Shown: positions 27,406-37,197, numbered from the stretch's first letter. The stretch: DNA of 64,000 nucleotides from Comamonadaceae bacterium (GCA_027484105.1 JAIXUG010000028.1:124001-188000), one strand, 5' to 3'. Made by a program: numbers and translations. Notes: a model not told the origin generated them from the sequence alone.

Positions 27406-28917
27406 TCAATCTTCGACAAAAGCCTCTTCGCGCTTGGACTTGATCGACGGCAAAGCCACGATGATCAAGAGCAGCAAGGCGACCGCCAGCAAGGTGGCCG
27501 ACAGAGGACGTGTCACGAAGACACTCCAGTCACCACGCGACAAGAGCATGGCGCGTCGCAGGTTTTCCTCCATCATCGGACCCAGGATCAGGCCGAGCAG
27601 CAAGGGCGCTGGCTCCATGCCGAGTTTGATGAAGACATAACCCACCACACCGAAACCGGCCACCATCCAGATGTCGAAGGTGTTGTTGTTGGTGGAGTAA
27701 ACGCCAATCGCGCAGAACAAGACGATGGCAGGGAACAACCAGCGGTAAGGAACAGACAACAGCTTGATCCAGATACCGATCAATGGCAGGTTCAAGATGA
27801 TCAACATCGCGTTACCCAGCCACATCGAAGCAATCAGACCCCAGAACAACTCGGGGTTGCTGGTCATGACCTGAGGGCCTGGCTGGATGTTGTGGATGGT
27901 CATCGCGCCGACCATCAATGCCATCACGGCATTGGGCGGGATGCCCAGGGTCAGCAAGGGGATGAAGGAGGTCTGCGACGCGGCGTTGTTGGCCGACTCA
28001 GGTGCAGCCACACCACGGATATTGCCTTGGCCGAAAGGAATCTCGCCAGCTTTGAGCTTGGTTTTCTTCTCGATCGTGTAAGCGGCAAACGCAGCCAGCA
28101 AGGCACCACCGCCCGGCAAGATACCCAAGGTAGAACCGAGGAAAGTACCGCGCAGGACAGCAGGAAGCATGTTCTTGAAGTCTTGTGCGGTGGGCATCAA
28201 ACCGGTCACCTTGGCGGTAAAGACTTCGCGTTGTTCCGCTGGCTTGGCCAGGTTGGAGATGATCTCGCCATAACCGAACACACCCATGGCGATGACAATG
28301 AAGCCAATGCCATCGGTCAGTTCTGGAATGTCAAAGCTGTAGCGGGCCACACCGGAGTTCACGTCGGTGCCAATCAGGCCAATCAGCAAACCCAGAATGA
28401 TCATGCCCACGGCCTTGATCAAGGAGCCAGAGGCCAACACCACCGCACCGATCAGACCCAAAACCATCAGGGAGAAATACTCGGCAGGACCGAACTTGAA
28501 AGCCACCTCGGTCAAGGGCGCGGCAAAGGCGGCCAGAATCAAAGTCCCCACACAGCCGGCAAAGAAAGAACCCATGCCCGCGGCGGCCAAAGCCGGGCCA
28601 GCGCGACCTTTGCGGGCCATCTGGTAACCATCGATCATGGTCACGACCGAGGAAGCTTCTCCGGGCAGGTTCACCAAAATGGCGGTGGTCGAGCCCCCGT
28701 ATTGGGCGCCGTAGTAGATACCGGCCAACATGATCAAGGCGGCGATCGGTGGCAAGGCATAGGTGGCAGGCAAAAGCATGGCGATGGTGGCCACAGGCCC
28801 CACGCCGGGCAAAACGCCAATCAGGGTGCCCAGCAAGCAGCCAATGAGCGCATACATGAGGTTTTGGAAGGTGAAAGCCACCCCAAAACCGAGGGCCAGG
28901 TTGTCAAATAATTCCAT
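27406..28917 (-). CDS. tctA: Tripartite tricarboxylate transporter permease, large subunit TctA
   Basis: A 503-residue membrane protein with about 12 helices. The TctA signatures are GTLIGVLPGVGPVATIAMLLPATY near the N-terminus, YYGAQYGGSTTAILVNLPGEASSVVT, and the second half LGILPGGGALLAAFAAY. FIPLLTLGIPPNAVMALM is also typical. It forms a sodium- or proton-driven uptake system with TctB and a Bug receptor. It begins 11 bases after tctB. The adjacent receptor is the tctC at 26248-27222. Confidence 0.94.
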   Translation of the reverse strand: MELFDNLALGFGVAFTFQNLMYALIGCLLGTLIGVLPGVGPVATIAMLLPATYALPPIAALIMLAGIYYGAQYGGSTTAILVNLPGEASSVVTMIDGYQMARKGRAGPALAAAGMGSFFAGCVGTLILAAFAAPLTEVAFKFGPAEYFSLMVLGLIGAVVLASGSLIKAVGMIILGLLIGLIGTDVNSGVARYSFDIPELTDGIGFIVIAMGVFGYGEIISNLAKPAEQREVFTAKVTGLMPTAQDFKNMLPAVLRGTFLGSTLGILPGGGALLAAFAAYTIEKKTKLKAGEIPFGQGNIRGVAAPESANNAASQTSFIPLLTLGIPPNAVMALMVGAMTIHNIQPGPQVMTSNPELFWGLIASMWLGNAMLIILNLPLIGIWIKLLSVPYRWLFPAIVLFCAIGVYSTNNNTFDIWMVAGFGVVGYVFIKLGMEPAPLLLGLILGPMMEENLRRAMLLSRGDWSVFVTRPLSATLLAVALLLLIIVALPSIKSKREEAFVED

Positions 28918-28928
28918 GATTTTTATCC

Positions 28929-29414
28929 TCAGCCGGTGATGAATTTAGGCCAAACCGGGAACTGCAAATTGAGCAGCCAGACAAAGGCGCAATAACTGCC
29001 GATCGACAAAATCGTGGCAAGAATCAGAACTTCTTTGAGTTTGAAAACGTCACCCGCACGGCTCACCACCAAGGTGGTCCCGAAAATGGCCACGATCAGG
29101 CCCATGGGCGGAATGCCGAACTTGGGCAAACCACTGAGCAAAACACCAAACAACAGGTTACCCGCGATGATGAAGAACAAAGGCTTCCAGGCCCATTTGC
29201 CAATCTTGTCGCCATCGGCGGTTTTGACAACCACCGCCTTGAACATGATGTAAAGGCCAATCACGCTCAAGAGGCTGCCCAGCAGCAATGGGAAATAGCC
29301 TGGGCCCATGCGTGCGGCGGTGCCCAGGTTGTAACCCGTGGCACCAATGGCAAAAGCGCCACCGACCACGGCATAGAGCAAGCCTGCGAAAAAGTCTTTT
29401 TGACTTTGGATCAT
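28929..29414 (-). CDS. tctB: Tripartite tricarboxylate transporter small membrane subunit TctB
   Basis: A 161-residue membrane protein with four hydrophobic helices. The family signature RMGPGYFPLLLGSLLSVIGL is at residues 33-52. The ATG at 29414 has a GAGGAG site six bases before it; the frame extends to a TTG at 29423. It is the first gene of tctBA. About 150 bases of sequence without a gene separate it from the methyltransferase-like gene upstream. Confidence 0.92.
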   Translation of the reverse strand: MIQSQKDFFAGLLYAVVGGAFAIGATGYNLGTAARMGPGYFPLLLGSLLSVIGLYIMFKAVVVKTADGDKIGKWAWKPLFFIIAGNLLFGVLLSGLPKFGIPPMGLIVAIFGTTLVVSRAGDVFKLKEVLILATILSIGSYCAFVWLLNLQFPVWPKFITG

Positions 29415-29565
29415 GACAATCAATCTCCTCTGATTTGAGTTGGGCCGATTCTCCTTGAATCAGACAGATGTGTAGATGTGGGTTACACCTATGTCCCCAG
29501 GGTGACCAACACATGGTTTACCCTGATGCCGCACCCTGCTTTGGTGCGCCCTCAGAGGATTGCAC

Positions 29566-30336
29566 TCATTTGACGATGGGCTTGAAGACCTTGAGCCATT
29601 GGCGTGCAGGCAGGCCCCATTGCGCTTCGATGGCATGGGCCGCCTGCAGCAAGGCCTCTCGCGAGGGGCGACTGGCCGTGCGCTGGGCCAACACAATCGC
29701 GTTGCCTTCACGCGTGGGCTTGAAAGCCCAAACCGCAGCTTCGCCAAAAGCAGCCGAAATTTTGCCGACACTGTCGGCATAACTGGACGAACGCCCAAAC
29801 AGGTTCACCGTCATGCAGCCTTGCGGGGTGAGCAAATCTCGGCAGTGGCGGTAAAAGTCGGGCGTGTCCAAAACGGGCGCGGCGGCCTCTTCGTCGTACA
29901 AATCGACTTGCAAGGCATCCACGGTGCCGCGCCATTCGTCCTTTTGAATTTCTTGCGCGGCATCGGCCAACACCACGCGCAGACGCTCATCATCTGGCGG
30001 CAAGCGAAACCAACCGCGGCAAGCGTGGAGCACGCCGGGGTTGAGCTCGATGGCGGTGCAAGTCATCTTGAGTTTTTTGTAGGAGAACTTGGTGACGGTG
30101 CCCGCACCCAAGCCCAATTGCATGGCGTGTGCTCCCTTGACTTCAAGAGGCGGGAAAAACAGCAGCCAGCCGAACATGCGCTGCACGTACTCCAGCTCAA
30201 TGTCATAGGGGCGGTCCAAAAACATCGAGCCTTGAATCCATTCGGTGCCCAGGTGCAGGTAACGGATGTCGCCGTCTTCAGAAAAATTGACTTCGGGCAG
30301 TTCGATGGCGGGCGCAGCGGATTTTTTTCGGGTCAT
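29566..30336 (-). CDS. Spermidine synthase-like SAM-fold protein
   Basis: A 256-residue protein with the spermidine-synthase/class I methyltransferase fold. The SAM loop is HAMQLGLGAGTVTKFSYKKL, the acid at the next strand is CTAIELNPGV, and the later motif is ALQVDLYDEEAAAPVLDTPDFYR, which lines up with the SpeE active-site loop. The catalytic Asp pattern is only partly kept, so the polyamine activity is doubtful. Its start overlaps the tatD stop by four bases (ATGA), so it is the last gene of lolC-lolD-tatD. Confidence 0.8.
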   Translation of the reverse strand: MTRKKSAAPAIELPEVNFSEDGDIRYLHLGTEWIQGSMFLDRPYDIELEYVQRMFGWLLFFPPLEVKGAHAMQLGLGAGTVTKFSYKKLKMTCTAIELNPGVLHACRGWFRLPPDDERLRVVLADAAQEIQKDEWRGTVDALQVDLYDEEAAAPVLDTPDFYRHCRDLLTPQGCMTVNLFGRSSSYADSVGKISAAFGEAAVWAFKPTREGNAIVLAQRTASRPSREALLQAAHAIEAQWGLPARQWLKVFKPIVK

Positions 30337-31172
30337 GGGTCTCGATGGTACAGAGCGGCCAGTTTGGGCAGCACGCGGCAGGCATTGGCCAAGGTGGCTG
30401 CGGCCAGCTCGGGCAAGGGCACGCCCCGCAACGCGGCCAGCACTTGCGCCATGCGCGGCAGCTCGGCGGGGCTGTTGCGACCTTGGGGCACGCCTTTGGC
30501 GCGTTGCTCGGCGGTTTGGTACAGCCAGTGCGGTGGGATGTCGGGCGCGTCGGTCTCCAGCACCAGGGCGCTCACAGGCAAATCGCTGGCCAGTCGGCGC
30601 AGTTGCAGTGAACGCTCATAGGTCAGCGTGCCGCCAAAGCCGAGCGCAAAACCCATGTCCACAAAGGCCTGGGCCTGTTGGTGGCTGCCGTTGAAGGCGT
30701 GGGCAATGCCCGAGACCACCGGACATTGGCGCAGGCCTTTGAGCAAAAGGTCGGCCGAGCGGCGCACATGCAAGATCACGGGCAGGCCGTGTTGCTGGGC
30801 CAGCTTCAGTTGCGCGAAGTAAAAAAACCATTGCCGCTCGCGCATCTCGGGCGAGCACAGTTCAGGCACAAAAAAGTCCAGACCGATCTCGCCCACCGCC
30901 ACCAGACGCGGATCGTCTCGGCGCTCGGTCAATGCGTGGTCCAGCGCCAGCAAATCGGCCTCTTGGGCCTGCGGCACATACAAAGGGTGGATGCCCAAGG
31001 CGTAGGCATCGCCATGCCGCTGGGCCAGTTGCGCCACATCGGGCCAGTGCGCACGCTGCACCGCCGGAATCACGCAACGCGCCACACCCGCTTGGCGCGC
31101 CGCCTCGCGCACCACGTCGCGGTCGGCATCAAACTCGGCCGCGTCCAGATGGCAATGGGTGTCGATCCACAT
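30333..31172 (-). CDS. TatD-family metal-dependent hydrolase
   Basis: A 279-residue TIM-barrel enzyme; TatD members act as 3'-5' DNases in DNA repair or turnover. The metal site is IDTHCHLDAAEF at the N-terminus, with the glutamate in VAVGEIGLDFF, histidine in LPVILHVRRSADLL, HAFNGS and the last aspartate in LVLETDAPDIPP. The start at 31172 follows directly on this HxH motif; the frame opens much earlier without support. It lies 14 bases after lolD and overlaps the next gene by four. Confidence 0.9.
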   Translation of the reverse strand: MWIDTHCHLDAAEFDADRDVVREAARQAGVARCVIPAVQRAHWPDVAQLAQRHGDAYALGIHPLYVPQAQEADLLALDHALTERRDDPRLVAVGEIGLDFFVPELCSPEMRERQWFFYFAQLKLAQQHGLPVILHVRRSADLLLKGLRQCPVVSGIAHAFNGSHQQAQAFVDMGFALGFGGTLTYERSLQLRRLASDLPVSALVLETDAPDIPPHWLYQTAEQRAKGVPQGRNSPAELPRMAQVLAALRGVPLPELAAATLANACRVLPKLAALYHRDP

Positions 31173-31186
31173 GCCGCGGTGCCGGA

Positions 31187-31870
31187 TCAAACAGGCGCTT
31201 GCAACACGCCCTTGACCAGGTGCAATCGCCGGTCGCAACGCGCCGCCAGAGACGGGTCGTGCGTGACCACCACAAAGGCGGTGCCGCGCTCGCGGGCCAG
31301 TTGCAGCATCAAGGCAAACACGCCATCGGCCGTTTCGCGGTCCAGGTTGCCGGTGGGTTCGTCGGCCAGCACACAAGCCGGGTCGTTCACCAAGGCGCGG
31401 GCCAGCGCCACCCGCTGGCGCTCACCGCCCGACAACTCGGCAGGGCGGTGGTGCAATCGCTCGCCCAGGCCCACGCGCTGCAGCCACTGTGTGGCCAAGG
31501 TCGCGGCTTCGGCGCGGTCCTGGCGGCGAATCCACAGCGGCATGGCCACGTTGTCCAAAGCGCTGAACTCGGGCAGCAGATGGTGGAACTGGTAAACAAA
31601 ACCCAAATAACGGTTGCGCCACTGGCCTTGCTCGGCCGCGCTCAAGGCCGACAACAACTGCCCCTTGAGTTGCACCGAGCCTTGCGTGGGGGCATCGAGC
31701 CCGCCGAGCAAATGCAGCAAGGTGCTTTTGCCCGAACCCGAAGCACCGACGATGGCCAAGGTCTCCCCGGCTGGCACCTGCAGATCGACGCCTTGCAGCA
31801 CCGTCACATCCAGACGGCCTTCGGTGAAGCGCTTGGTCAGGCCCCGGGCCAGCAATACGGTTTCATTCAT
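31187..31870 (-). CDS. lolD: LolD ABC transporter ATPase
   Basis: The 227-residue ATPase of the lipoprotein-releasing complex. Walker A is [18 protein letters not shown], the signature is [15 protein letters not shown], and Walker B is [12 protein letters not shown]. The name rests on its overlap with the LolC/E-type permease (8 bases) and the [15 protein letters not shown] start. It releases lipoproteins from the inner membrane to LolA. Confidence 0.93.
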   Translation of the reverse strand: MNETVLLARGLTKRFTEGRLDVTVLQGVDLQVPAGETLAIVGASGSGKSTLLHLLGGLDAPTQGSVQLKGQLLSALSAAEQGQWRNRYLGFVYQFHHLLPEFSALDNVAMPLWIRRQDRAEAATLATQWLQRVGLGERLHHRPAELSGGERQRVALARALVNDPACVLADEPTGNLDRETADGVFALMLQLARERGTAFVVVTHDPSLAARCDRRLHLVKGVLQAPV

Positions 31871-33131
31871 AGCGCAGCGCCTCCGCCGGGTTCACCTGGC
31901 TGGCGCGCCAGCTGGGGTACAGCGTGGCCACAAAAGCCAGGACCAAAGAAATGATCGCCACCGGCAAAATGTCGCTGGCCAGTGGCTCGCTGGGCATGCG
32001 GCTGATCAGGTAAATGTCGCGCGGCAAAAAGCTGGCGTTGAAGAGGGTCTCCAGCGCAGGCACGATCACGTCGATGTTGAAGGCCACCAGCAGGCCCAGA
32101 CCCAAACCACCCAGGGTGCCGATCACGCCCACGGTGGCCCCCTGCACCACAAAAATGCCCATGATGCTGCGGGGGCTGGCCCCCAAGGTGCGCAAGATGG
32201 CGATGTCGGCGCGCTTGTCGGTCACCGTCATCACCAGCGTGCTCACCAGATTGAAAGCGGCCACCGCCACGATGAGCGTGAGGATGATGAACATCATGCG
32301 TTTTTCGACCTGCACGGCGGCAAACCAGGTTTTGTTTTGTTGCGTCCAGTCGCGCACAAAAAACTGTGGGCCCAGCTCCAGCTGCAGGTCGCGCGCCACC
32401 TCTCGCGCCAGATGCAAGTCGCGCAGCTTCAGTCGAATGCCGCTCGGGCCTTCGAGGCGGAACATGCGGGCAGCGTCCTCCACATGCATCAACGCCAGCG
32501 CCGAGTCGTATTCGTAGTGCCCCGAAGAAAACGTGCCCACCACGCCCATTTGCTTCATGCGCGGCACCACGCCCGCGGGCGTGACCTGGCCAGACGGCGA
32601 CACCAAAGTCACCGGGTCGCCGTTTTGCACACCCAGGTTGTTCGCCAGATCGCGGCCCAGCACTAAACTGAACGCACCCGGCTGCAAGCGTTGCAGCACC
32701 CCGGCTTGTGTTTCGTTCGACAAATCGCTGACCTCGGGCTCCAGCGCCGGGTCGATCCCACGCACCAGCACACCCTTCATGTCTTCGCCCCGGGCCAACA
32801 AAGCCTGGGCGGTGATGAAGGGTGCCGCACCCAAGACCTGGGGGTGCGCCTTCAAGCGGGTGAGCAATGGGGGCAGCTGGTCCACCGCGGCGCCATCTGC
32901 GGCATAGACCTCGATGTGCGAAACCACCCCCAACATGCGGTCGCGCACTTCCTTTTGAAAGCCGTTCATCACGCTCAGCACGATGATGAGCGCCGCCACC
33001 CCCAGACCAATGCCCATCATGGACACCCCGGAGATGAAAGAAATGAAGCCATTTCTGCGGGTGGCGCGGCCTGCCCGGGTGTAGCGCCAGCCCAGCACCA
33101 GCTCATAAGGCATGTTTTTGAAAAAAGACAT
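31863..33131 (-). CDS. lolC: LolC/LolE-type lipoprotein-releasing permease
   Basis: A 422-residue membrane subunit of the LolCDE type. The N-terminal helix region is [14 protein letters not shown]...[33 protein letters not shown] large periplasmic domain (about 50-265) follows, then three C-terminal helices with [25 protein letters not shown] and [10 protein letters not shown] at the end. Only one permease gene is present, as in betaproteobacteria where a single LolC/E homologue may form a homodimer. The ATG at 33131 is used; one at 33113 is also in frame. The divergent rpfE-type gene starts 49 bases away. Confidence 0.92.
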   Translation of the reverse strand: MSFFKNMPYELVLGWRYTRAGRATRRNGFISFISGVSMMGIGLGVAALIIVLSVMNGFQKEVRDRMLGVVSHIEVYAADGAAVDQLPPLLTRLKAHPQVLGAAPFITAQALLARGEDMKGVLVRGIDPALEPEVSDLSNETQAGVLQRLQPGAFSLVLGRDLANNLGVQNGDPVTLVSPSGQVTPAGVVPRMKQMGVVGTFSSGHYEYDSALALMHVEDAARMFRLEGPSGIRLKLRDLHLAREVARDLQLELGPQFFVRDWTQQNKTWFAAVQVEKRMMFIILTLIVAVAAFNLVSTLVMTVTDKRADIAILRTLGASPRSIMGIFVVQGATVGVIGTLGGLGLGLLVAFNIDVIVPALETLFNASFLPRDIYLISRMPSEPLASDILPVAIISLVLAFVATLYPSWRASQVNPAEALRYE

Positions 33132-33180
33132 AAGCCCGTATTGTGCAGTGCGACCAAGGCAACTGCGACAATCAGCGTCC

Positions 33181-34128
33181 ATGCACCTGATCATTCCCTA
33201 CGCGGCCAGCCACCACCTGAGCGGACCGGAGGCCTGGACGGGCCTGTCACTGCCGAATCTGCAGACCCTGCTGGGCCATTTGAAGCGCCAAGAGGTCTGG
33301 CAAGACCCCGAACCCACCCCTTTGCACTTGCCTCACGAACGCCTGCAGGCCCAGGCCTTGGGCTGGCCCAGCGACGCCACCGCCCTGCCCTGGGCCGCCT
33401 GGCAACGGGCTCAGCAAGGCCAGTCCAGCGACCCCGCGCAGGCCTGGATGACGCCTTGTCACTGGCAAGTGGGCATGGACCAGGTGGTCATGGCCGACCC
33501 GGCGCACCTGAATTTGTCTGACGAAGAGTCGCAACAACTGCTGCAGGCCATGCAACCCTTTTTGCAAGAAGACGGCCTGCAAGTCACGTGGCACAGCGCC
33601 TTGATGTGGCACGCCCAAGGCCCCTTGTTGGCCGATCTGGCTTGCGCCTCGCTGGACCGGGTGATCGGTGAAAACGTCAAAGCCTGGATACCCCACAGCC
33701 CGGCGGCAAGGCCGTTGCAGCGCTTGCAAAGCGAGATGCAAATGCTGCTGTACAACCACCCCGTGAACGACGCCCGCGATGCGCGCCGGCAAATCGCCGT
33801 CAACGCGTTTTGGTTGCATGGCGCGGGCTGCTTGCCTGCCGACACGCCAGCTTCGGTGCCAACGCTGTCCGTGCCCGATGACCTGCGCCAAAGCGCCTTG
33901 CGCGGGGACGTGCGGGCCTGGCAGAAAGCCTGGCAGCAACTCGACGCCACGGCGCTGGCCGACATGCTGGCGCACTTCAAGGCCACAGGCCAAGCGACGC
34001 TCAGCCTGTGCAGCGAGCACGCCGCCCACACCTACACCGCTGCGCCCGCCGCTTGGCACCAGCGGATCGCCCGACTGTTTCAAAAACCCACCCCGGCAGC
34101 GGCACTGACAGCCTTGATCACCCCATGA
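33181..34128 (+). CDS. RpfE-type conserved protein upstream of recJ
   Basis: A 315-residue soluble protein. It begins MHLIIPYAASHHLSGPEAW and holds LPHERLQAQALGWPSDATALPWAAW and LLADLACASLDRVIGENV, then IAVNAFWLHGAGCLP. The family is annotated in Comamonadaceae as regulatory protein RpfE type or phosphoglycerate-mutase-like. In Xanthomonas rpfE also precedes recJ. The stop overlaps the recJ start by four bases, so the two are coupled. No catalytic motif can be pointed to, and a regulatory role is not shown by sequence. Confidence 0.65.
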   Translation: MHLIIPYAASHHLSGPEAWTGLSLPNLQTLLGHLKRQEVWQDPEPTPLHLPHERLQAQALGWPSDATALPWAAWQRAQQGQSSDPAQAWMTPCHWQVGMDQVVMADPAHLNLSDEESQQLLQAMQPFLQEDGLQVTWHSALMWHAQGPLLADLACASLDRVIGENVKAWIPHSPAARPLQRLQSEMQMLLYNHPVNDARDARRQIAVNAFWLHGAGCLPADTPASVPTLSVPDDLRQSALRGDVRAWQKAWQQLDATALADMLAHFKATGQATLSLCSEHAAHTYTAAPAAWHQRIARLFQKPTPAAALTALITP

Positions 34129-35834
34129 ATTTGCTCACCCGAGATGTGCCCCCCCGCAGCGCCTGGGCGTTGGAACAAGCGGGCATCCACCCCCTGCTGG
34201 CCCGCCTGTATGCCGCCCGTGGCGTGCAGTCCAAAGACGAACTCGACGACGCCCTGAACCTGCTGCTGCCCCCGGCAGGCATGCTGGGCACCCATGAGGC
34301 CGCCAAGTTGCTGGCCGATGCCATCGCGCACAACAAGCGCCTGTGCATCGTGGCCGATTACGACTGCGATGGCGCCACCGCCTGCGCCGTGGGCGTGCGC
34401 GGCCTGCGCATGCTGGGCGGCCAAAACGTGAGCTATCTGGTGCCCGACCGGGTGGTGGACGGCTATGGCCTCACGCCGCCGATCGCCCAGCGGGTGCACG
34501 CACAAGGGGCCGATGTGCTGATCACGGTGGACAACGGCATCGCCAGCGTGGCAGGCGTGCAAGCGGCGCAAGCCCTGGGCCTGCAGGTGCTGGTCACCGA
34601 CCACCATTTGCCGGGGAGTGAGTTGCCCACGGCCGAAGTCATCGTCAACCCCAACCAACCCGGATGCAGTTTCACCAGCAAGTCCATCGCCGGTGTGGGC
34701 GTGATGTTTTATGTGCTGCTGGCCCTGCGGGCTGAGTTGCGCCAGCGCGGTGTGTTTGACGCCAGCAACCAGCCGCGCCTGGATGCCTTGCTGCCCCTGG
34801 TGGCTTTGGGCACCGTGGCCGATGTGGTCAAGCTCGACGCCAACAACCGCCGCCTGGTGGCGCAAGGCCTGCGCCGCGTGCGGGCGGGCGCCTTGCCGCC
34901 CGGCATGGCCGCGCTGATGCGGGCGGCCAGCCGGGAAACCACCAAGGCCACCACCTTTGACTTTGGCTTTGCCTTGGGGCCACGCATCAACGCGGCTGGC
35001 CGCCTGGCCGACATGACGCTGGGCATCGAATGCCTGCTGACCGACGACGCGGGCCGCGCGGACGAGCTGGCCAAACAGCTGGACGCCATCAACCGCGAGC
35101 GCCGCGTGATCGAGGGCGACATGCGCGAAATGGCCATGGAGATGGCCGAGTCGCTGTTTGACGAGGGCGATGAGCCGCCACCGGCCATTTGTGTGTTCGA
35201 CCCGGACTTTCACGAGGGCGTGGTGGGGATCGTGGCCTCGCGCATCAAGGACAAGCTGCACCGCCCCACCTTCGTGTTCGCGGCCAGCAGCGCACCGGGC
35301 AAAGAGCATGAACTCAAAGGTTCAGGCCGCTCGATCGCGGGCTTTCATTTGCGCGATGCGCTCGACCTGGTGGCCAAACGCGCCCCGGGCGTGCTGCTTC
35401 GCTTTGGTGGCCACGCCATGGCGGCGGGCTGCACCATTGCCGAAGAACACCTCGATGTGTTCGAAGAAACGCTCAACCAAGTGGCCATGGAGTGGCTGGA
35501 CGCCGCCACGCTGCAACGCCGCCTGGAAACCGATGGGCCGCTGCCTGCTGAATACCGACGGGTGGATTTGGTGGACATGCTGCACCACGAGGTCTGGGGC
35601 CAGGGATTTGCGCCGCCGGTGTTTTGCGAAGAGATCGAGATCGTGTCGCAGCGCCTGGTGGGCGAAAAACACCTGTCACTCAAAATTAAGCACCAGGGAC
35701 AGCCGGTGGACGGCATCTGGTTTGGCCGCACCGAGCCGCTGCCTGCGCGGGTGAAGCTGGCTTACCGCTTGGATGCCGACGAGTGGCAGGGCCAGAAGCG
35801 GGTGCGCTTTTTGGTGGAAGGCGCGGAGGTTTGA
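34125..35834 (+). CDS. recJ: Single-stranded-DNA-specific exonuclease RecJ
   Basis: 5'-3' exonuclease used in recombination and mismatch repair. The 569-residue protein has DHH motifs ADYDCDGATACAVGV (motif I), VDNGIAS (II) and LVTDHHLPG (III, DHH). LALGTVADVVKLDANNR is motif IV. The DHHA1 domain follows with GSGRSIAGFHLRDAL and RFGGHAMAAGCTI. The ATG at 34125 overlaps the previous stop as ATGA. Length is normal. Confidence 0.95.
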   Translation: MNLLTRDVPPRSAWALEQAGIHPLLARLYAARGVQSKDELDDALNLLLPPAGMLGTHEAAKLLADAIAHNKRLCIVADYDCDGATACAVGVRGLRMLGGQNVSYLVPDRVVDGYGLTPPIAQRVHAQGADVLITVDNGIASVAGVQAAQALGLQVLVTDHHLPGSELPTAEVIVNPNQPGCSFTSKSIAGVGVMFYVLLALRAELRQRGVFDASNQPRLDALLPLVALGTVADVVKLDANNRRLVAQGLRRVRAGALPPGMAALMRAASRETTKATTFDFGFALGPRINAAGRLADMTLGIECLLTDDAGRADELAKQLDAINRERRVIEGDMREMAMEMAESLFDEGDEPPPAICVFDPDFHEGVVGIVASRIKDKLHRPTFVFAASSAPGKEHELKGSGRSIAGFHLRDALDLVAKRAPGVLLRFGGHAMAAGCTIAEEHLDVFEETLNQVAMEWLDAATLQRRLETDGPLPAEYRRVDLVDMLHHEVWGQGFAPPVFCEEIEIVSQRLVGEKHLSLKIKHQGQPVDGIWFGRTEPLPARVKLAYRLDADEWQGQKRVRFLVEGAEV

Positions 35835-35837
35835 GCC

Positions 35838-36344
35838 TCAGTGTTTGGTCGCGACCTTGCTCTGTAAAGCGTTGAGTACCGGGGCGGAGACCAGGCCCGA
35901 CACATCACCGCCGAGCTTGGCGATTTCGCGCACCAAGGTGCTGCTGATGTGCTGCACGCCCGCGCTGGTGTGCAGAAAAACCGTGTCGATTTCAGGCGCC
36001 AGGTGGCGGTTCATGCCCGACATCTGGGTTTCGTAGTCGTAGTCGGTCACCGAGCGCAAACCGCGCACGATCACCTGAGCTTGTTGCGTGCGCACAAATT
36101 CCACAATCAAACCGTCAAAGGGCAGCGCCTTCACATTGCTGCAGTCGGCCAGCGCGGTTTGTGCCAGGGCCACGCGCTCGTCCAGGCTGAACAGGGTTTT
36201 TTTGTGGTGCGCCACGGCCACCGCGATGATGACCCGGTCAAACATCTTGGCGGCGCGACGGATCGCGTCTTCGTGTCCCAGTGTGAGCGGGTCAAAGGTG
36301 CCCGAATAGACAGCAGTCACAAGGGTGTCGGCAGAGCGGCTCAT
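35838..36344 (-). CDS. coaD: Phosphopantetheine adenylyltransferase
   Basis: Penultimate CoA step, transferring AMP to 4'-phosphopantetheine. The 168-residue protein has the TxGH motif YSGTFDPLTLGHEDAI at the start, VRGLRSVTDYDYE, and SSTLVREIAKLGGDV. The ATG at 36344 (MSRSADTLVTAVYSG) fits the family; the reading frame continues upstream without support. It lies 41 bases after rsmD, the standard rsmD-coaD pair, and is convergent with recJ. Confidence 0.95.
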   Translation of the reverse strand: MSRSADTLVTAVYSGTFDPLTLGHEDAIRRAAKMFDRVIIAVAVAHHKKTLFSLDERVALAQTALADCSNVKALPFDGLIVEFVRTQQAQVIVRGLRSVTDYDYETQMSGMNRHLAPEIDTVFLHTSAGVQHISSTLVREIAKLGGDVSGLVSAPVLNALQSKVATKH

Positions 36345-36385
36345 GGTGGGGTCCTCGATAAACGGTGTCGGGCTTGAAGGGCAAA

Positions 36386-37033
36386 TTATGCGGTCCGTTG
36401 CAACAAATGGGCATGCACTGCACCCGCTTTGAGGTGGCGTTCGCACTGCAGCCCCAAGGCAGCCAATGCTTCAGCGGTCCAGGCCACAGGGGCTTCCAGA
36501 TACACCCAGCCACCCACAGGCACGGCACGGGCTGCCGCTTTCAATGCAGGCTCAAACCAGGGACCGTCAAAAGGCGGGTCCAGAAAAACCAAGTCCACGC
36601 TGCCCGCAGGCAAACGGGCCAAAGCGGTGACAGCATCACCCCGTTGCACGCTCACCATCTGCGCTTTCAGACGCGTGACGTTGTTTTGCAAATCACGCAC
36701 CAACACGGCATCTTGCTCGACCATCAGCACATGGGCCGCCCCACGCGAGGCGGCCTCCAGCCCGAGCACACCCGTGCCCGCAAACGCGTCCACGCAGCGC
36801 CAAGCCGTGAGGTCCTGGCCCAGCCAGTTGAACAAGGTTTCGCGCACCCGATCGGGCGTGGGCCGCAGGCCGGGTTTGTCCAGCACCTTCAAACGGGTGC
36901 GCCGCCACTGACCGCCAATGATGCGGATCTCATTCGAGGGCTGGCCTTGGGGTGCCGTGTGATGGGGTTTTTTGGCGGCGGCGTGGCGCGCAGGGCTGCC
37001 ACTGGGTGCACGCCTGGAAGGAGATGAAGGCAT
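36386..37033 (-). CDS. rsmD: 16S rRNA (guanine-966-N2) methyltransferase
   Basis: Methylates G966 of 16S rRNA. The 215-residue protein has RIIGGQWRRTRL (family N-terminus), RPTPDRVRETLFNWLG, the SAM motif DAFAGTGVLGLEAASRG, and the catalytic LVFLDPPFDGPWF (DPPF). A basic N-terminal extension of about 35 residues is present. The ATG at 37033 is used; an in-frame codon at 37081 exists. It precedes coaD. Confidence 0.93.
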   Translation of the reverse strand: MPSSPSRRAPSGSPARHAAAKKPHHTAPQGQPSNEIRIIGGQWRRTRLKVLDKPGLRPTPDRVRETLFNWLGQDLTAWRCVDAFAGTGVLGLEAASRGAAHVLMVEQDAVLVRDLQNNVTRLKAQMVSVQRGDAVTALARLPAGSVDLVFLDPPFDGPWFEPALKAAARAVPVGGWVYLEAPVAWTAEALAALGLQCERHLKAGAVHAHLLQRTA

Positions 37034-37160
37034 AAGCCGCAAGTGTAAGGGGGCAAGGACGAACTGTGCGGGCCATCTCACTGCGGCGGGCCATCACACG
37101 CTGGGTGCGCTTGCCCTGCACCAGAACTTGGGCCTTTTTGGACAAGCGTTTGCACCAGGT

Positions 37161-37197
37161 TTGATGGAGGTCAAAGATGAGGCATGACGCACATCAA
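37161..37197 (+). promoter_or_regulatory. Two FNR/DNR-like boxes upstream of the hemerythrin gene
   Basis: TTGATGGAGGTCAA at 37161-37174 differs from TTGAT-N4-ATCAA at one position. ATGACGCACATCAA at 37184-37197 differs at two. They lie about 76-112 bases before the hemerythrin ATG. A CRP/FNR-family (Anr, Dnr, Nnr) regulator is a candidate binder. This is pattern matching by eye. Confidence 0.35.

Noticed and set aside
27325..28911. 528-codon open frame on plus opposite tctA
   Set aside because: The minus strand encodes TctA with helices and signatures. The plus frame is rich in H, Q, G and D and looks like a shadow.
36930..37145. 71-codon minus frame (MSKKAQVLVQG) before rsmD
   Set aside because: It overlaps the rsmD start in another frame, has no ribosome site or family match, and the region holds the hemerythrin upstream sequence.
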